A stretch of DNA of 7,480 nt from positions 1 through 7,480 of the forward strand of contig JBQTJJ010000034.1 in NCBI GenBank assembly GCA_052387235.1, written 5' to 3'. The notes beneath the pieces were generated by a model. That model saw only the letters and a program-made list of their open reading frames with translations. It searched no databases and had not been told where the DNA came from. The stretch's first letter is position 1. Each line of letters opens with the position of its first letter. Of this stretch, positions 4,946-7,480 are shown one piece after another. Origin of the DNA: JBQTJJ01 sp052387235. Its GTDB lineage: Bacteria > Actinomycetota > Acidimicrobiia > Acidimicrobiales > GCA-2861595. A program made the position numbers and the translations under genes.

Positions 4946-6298
4946 ATGAAAGCCGTCGTCGAGCCCCTCGAGGGCAACAAGGTCAAGCTCTCGGTCGAGG
5001 TCGACGAGCAGGAGTTCGAGCTGGCGGTCGATGCCGCCGTCCGCAGGATCGCCCGGGAGGTGAAGGTCCCCGGCTTCCGGCCCGGCAAGGCGCCCCGCCG
5101 CCTCATCGAGGCGCGCCTAGGTCCCGGCGTGGCCCGCCGGGAGGCGCTGCGGGAGTCGCTGCCCGACTTCTACGCCCGCGCCCTGCGCGAGGCCGACGTC
5201 GACCCCATCGCCGCGCCCGAGATCGACATCACCTCCGGCGAGGAGGACGGTCCGGTCGCGTTCGACGCCGTGGTGGAGGTCAGGCCCCAGGTCACTGTGG
5301 TCGGCTACGGCGGGCTGCGGATCGCCATCCCGTCGCCGCTGGCCGGCGAGTCGGAGGTCGACCGCCACATCGACCGCCTCCGCGACCAGGCTGCCGAGCT
5401 GCGACCCGTGGACCGCCCGGCCCGGACCGGGGACCACGTGTTCCTCGACATCAAGGGCGAGCGCGAGGGCGAGACCGTGGCCGGCCTCACCACCGACGAC
5501 TACCTCTACGAGGTGGGCAGCGGGATCGTGGTGCCGGAGCTGGACGAGCAGCTGGCCGGCGCCAAGGTCGGCGACATCCTCGGCTTCACCACCGCCATCG
5601 ACGACGGCGAGCCCGTGACCTTCCAGGTGATGGTGAAGGACGTCAAGGAGAAGGTGCTCCCGGAGATCTCGGACGAGTGGGCCTCGGAGGCGTCGGAGTT
5701 CGCCACGGTGGAGGAGCTGCGGGCCGACATCCTGCAGCGGGTCAGCGCCGGCAGGCGCCTCCAGGCCGGCCTGGCCGTCCAGGAGGAATCCCTCAAGGCC
5801 CTGGTCGAACTGGTCGACGACGAGGTCCCCGACCCGATGATCCGGCCCGAGATGGAACGGCGCGTCGCCGAGCTCGGCCGGCGCCTCGAGTCCAAGGGGG
5901 CCACCATCGCCCAGTACCTCGAGGCCACCGGCGTGAGCGAGGAGCAGTTCATCGCCGACCTCAGGTCGGAGGCGATCCACGCCATCAAGGCCGACCTGGC
6001 CCTGCGGGCCCTGGCCGACGCCGAGGGCCTCCAGGCCGGCGACGACGACGTCGACAGGGAGATCGCACGCCTGGCCGAGCGCATGGGGCGCAAGCCGGCG
6101 GAGGTGCGGCGCGAGCTCGACCGGCAGGACGCCATCGCTACGGTACGCTCGGACGTACGCAAGGCCAAGGCTCTCGAATGGCTCGTGGAGCACGTTGAGA
6201 TCGTCGACGAGGAGGGCCACCCGGTCGATCGGGCGGTCCTGTCGCCTGATCGGGACAGTGCCCCTTCCGGGGCAGAGGAAGCGGAGACCCAACAGTGA
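4946..6298 (+). CDS. tig: Trigger factor (ribosome-associated chaperone with peptidyl-prolyl isomerase domain)
   Basis: Trigger factor binds the ribosome near the exit tunnel and shields nascent chains. The 450 residues match the family length and three-domain layout. The N-terminal domain (about 1-115) carries the ribosome-docking loop GFRPGKAP at 43-50. The FKBP-like isomerase domain (about 155-235) starts at RTGDHVFLDIKG and includes YEVGSGIVVPELDEQLAGAK. The helical C-terminal chaperone domain (about 238-420) opens with PEISDEWA. A charged tail of about 30 residues, rich in Glu and Asp, ends in ETQQ. The ATG at 4946 is the natural start because the trigger factor N-terminus (MKAVVEPLEGNKVKL) begins there and a -10-like element lies just upstream; an in-frame extension to 4862 looks non-coding. 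It overlaps clpP by 4 nt and heads the tig-clpP-clpX operon. Confidence 0.97.
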   Translation: MKAVVEPLEGNKVKLSVEVDEQEFELAVDAAVRRIAREVKVPGFRPGKAPRRLIEARLGPGVARREALRESLPDFYARALREADVDPIAAPEIDITSGEEDGPVAFDAVVEVRPQVTVVGYGGLRIAIPSPLAGESEVDRHIDRLRDQAAELRPVDRPARTGDHVFLDIKGEREGETVAGLTTDDYLYEVGSGIVVPELDEQLAGAKVGDILGFTTAIDDGEPVTFQVMVKDVKEKVLPEISDEWASEASEFATVEELRADILQRVSAGRRLQAGLAVQEESLKALVELVDDEVPDPMIRPEMERRVAELGRRLESKGATIAQYLEATGVSEEQFIADLRSEAIHAIKADLALRALADAEGLQAGDDDVDREIARLAERMGRKPAEVRRELDRQDAIATVRSDVRKAKALEWLVEHVEIVDEEGHPVDRAVLSPDRDSAPSGAEEAETQQ

Positions 6299-6930
6299 TC
6301 CAGCCCGTGTACAACTACCTCGTCCCCACGGTGGTGGAGTCGAGCAACCGTGGTGAGCGGGCCTACGACCTGTACTCGCGCCTGCTCAAGGAGAACATCA
6401 TCTTCCTGGGCACCCCCATCGACGACACCATCGCCAACCTGGTGTGCGCCCAGTTCCTGTTCCTCGAGGCCGAGAACCCCGACAAGAAGATCGACCTCTA
6501 CATCAACTCGCCGGGCGGCGACATCACCGCCCTGTTCGCGATCTACGACACCATGAAGTACATCAAGCCCAACATCTCCACCTTCTGCTACGGCCAGGCC
6601 GCCTCGGCCGCGGCCGTGCTGCTGGCGGCCGGCACCCGCGGCATGCGCTACGCCCTTCCCCACGCCCGGATCCTCCTGCACCAGCCCTACGGCGGTGCCG
6701 CCGGCCAGGCCGCCGACATCGAGATCCAGGCCAAGGAGATCCTGCGCATGCGGGACCTGCTGAACGAGATGATCGCCCACGACACGGGCCAGGAGGTCGA
6801 GCGCATCAAGCGGGACACCGACCGGGACTTCATCATGAGCGCGGCGGAGGCCTGCGAGTACGGCATCATTGACGAGGTGATCACGACCCGGGAGCTCGCG
6901 GACGTGCCGCAAGCGGCCGGGGTGAGCTGA
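6295..6930 (+). CDS. clpP: ATP-dependent Clp protease proteolytic subunit, ClpP2-like
   Basis: This is the serine peptidase that forms the double-heptamer chamber and degrades substrates unfolded by ClpX or ClpC. The 211 residues hold the complete catalytic triad: Ser104 in GQAAS, His129 in LLHQP and Asp178 in RDTDRD, with the same spacing as in E. coli ClpP. The NSPGG segment (71-75) forms the oxyanion side. The stretch after the serine, AAAVLLAAGT, and the tail TDRDFIMSAAEACEYGIIDEVI resemble actinobacterial ClpP2 more than ClpP1. Only a short N-terminal leader, MIQPVYNY, precedes the conserved LVP. GTG at 6295 overlaps the tig stop by 4 nt, with GGAG 8 nt upstream, so translation is probably coupled to tig. 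clpX follows after 15 nt. No second clpP is present between tig and clpX. Confidence 0.97.
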   Translation: MIQPVYNYLVPTVVESSNRGERAYDLYSRLLKENIIFLGTPIDDTIANLVCAQFLFLEAENPDKKIDLYINSPGGDITALFAIYDTMKYIKPNISTFCYGQAASAAAVLLAAGTRGMRYALPHARILLHQPYGGAAGQAADIEIQAKEILRMRDLLNEMIAHDTGQEVERIKRDTDRDFIMSAAEACEYGIIDEVITTRELADVPQAAGVS

Positions 6931-6945
6931 GCGGGGGGAGCGCAG

Positions 6946-7480
6946 GTGGCCAAGTTCGGAGACGGTGGTGACCTGGTCAAGTGCAGCTTCTGCGGGAAGT
7001 CGCAGAAGCAGGTCAAGAAGCTCATCGCCGGGCCCGGCGTCTACATCTGCGACGAGTGCATCGACCTCTGCAACGACATCATCGAGGAGGAGCTGGCCGA
7101 GTCGTCGGAGCTGCGCTTCGACGAGCTGCCTAAGCCCCAGGAGATCTTCACCTTCCTGAACGACTACGTGATCGGCCAGGAGCGGGCCAAGAAGATCCTC
7201 TCCGTCGCCGTCTACAACCACTACAAGCGGGTGCAGGCCGACGCCTACCACGACGCCGAGGTGGAGCTGGCCAAGTCCAACATCCTGCTGCTCGGTCCCA
7301 CCGGCTGCGGCAAGACCCTGCTGGCCCAGACCCTGGCCCGCATGCTCAACGTGCCCTTCGCCATCGCCGACGCCACCGCCCTCACCGAGGCCGGCTACGT
7401 GGGCGAGGACGTGGAGAACATCCTCCTCAAGCTCATCCAGGCCGCCGACTACGACGTCAAGAAGGCCGAGACGGGCATCA
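6946..7480 (+). CDS. clpX: ATP-dependent Clp protease ATP-binding subunit ClpX, N-terminal 178 residues (runs off the right edge)
   Basis: ClpX is the hexameric AAA+ unfoldase that selects and threads substrates into ClpP. The visible part has the N-terminal zinc-binding domain with its four cysteines, Cys13 and Cys16 (CSFC) and Cys35 and Cys38 (CDEC). A linker follows, then the AAA+ start PQEIFTFLNDYVIGQERAKK (64-83), the Walker A motif GPTGCGKT (117-124) and the conserved ALTEAGYVGEDVENIL (145-160). Walker B, the IGF loop that docks ClpP and the sensor residues lie beyond the window. GTG at 6946 has GGGGGGAG ending 5 nt upstream. The gene follows clpP by 15 nt and is clearly in the same operon. 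The reading frame is open to the window end, with no sign of a frameshift. Confidence 0.96.
   Translation, partial: MAKFGDGGDLVKCSFCGKSQKQVKKLIAGPGVYICDECIDLCNDIIEEELAESSELRFDELPKPQEIFTFLNDYVIGQERAKKILSVAVYNHYKRVQADAYHDAEVELAKSNILLLGPTGCGKTLLAQTLARMLNVPFAIADATALTEAGYVGEDVENILLKLIQAADYDVKKAETGI

Noticed and set aside
5506..7251. A 581-codon minus-strand open frame opposite tig, clpP and clpX.
   Set aside because: The plus strand encodes three unmistakable conserved proteins here; the minus frame is low-complexity and arises from the high-GC codon pattern.
1..7480. CRISPR arrays, insertion sequences, direct repeats, phage or integration sites.
   Set aside because: I looked for repeated units, terminal inverted repeats and transposase or integrase motifs and saw none; the right half is ordinary core-genome gene order.

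Overview
The window is high-GC DNA with GTG starts, four-base GTGA stop/start overlaps and third codon positions that are almost all G or C. The gene order tig-clpP-clpX and a ClpP2-type ClpP point to an actinobacterium. A deep lineage such as Acidimicrobiia or an uncultured relative is my guess, not a result.

Left part, minus strand (1-502). There are two small genes. The first is the N-terminus of a Phd/YefM-type antitoxin that runs off the left edge and looks leaderless. The second is a 98-residue ABM-like (dimeric alpha+beta barrel) protein with a very strong ribosome binding site. About 190 bases of divergent promoter space follow, holding a 24-bp dyad.

Middle part, plus strand (about 693-4677). 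Three tightly packed genes appear to form one operon: a cytochrome P450, a 423-residue membrane-anchored protein of unknown function that carries two copies of one domain, and a long DyP-type haem peroxidase. The first two genes overlap by 4 nt and the next two by 19 nt. No ferredoxin or reductase gene accompanies the P450. This haem-enzyme cassette is the most interesting part of the window.

Intergenic part (4678-4945). These 268 bases contain no gene that I can support. They hold several GC-rich inverted repeats, including a strong hairpin just after the peroxidase gene (a probable terminator), and a -10-like element placed for a leaderless start of the next gene.

Right part, plus strand (4946-7480). 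This is the conserved proteostasis cluster: trigger factor (tig), ClpP protease (overlapping tig by 4 nt) and the first 178 residues of ClpX, which runs off the right edge. Trigger factor receives nascent chains at the ribosome, and ClpXP degrades unfolded by ATP. The only clpP here is ClpP2-like; the usual actinobacterial clpP1 is not in its expected place between tig and clpP2.
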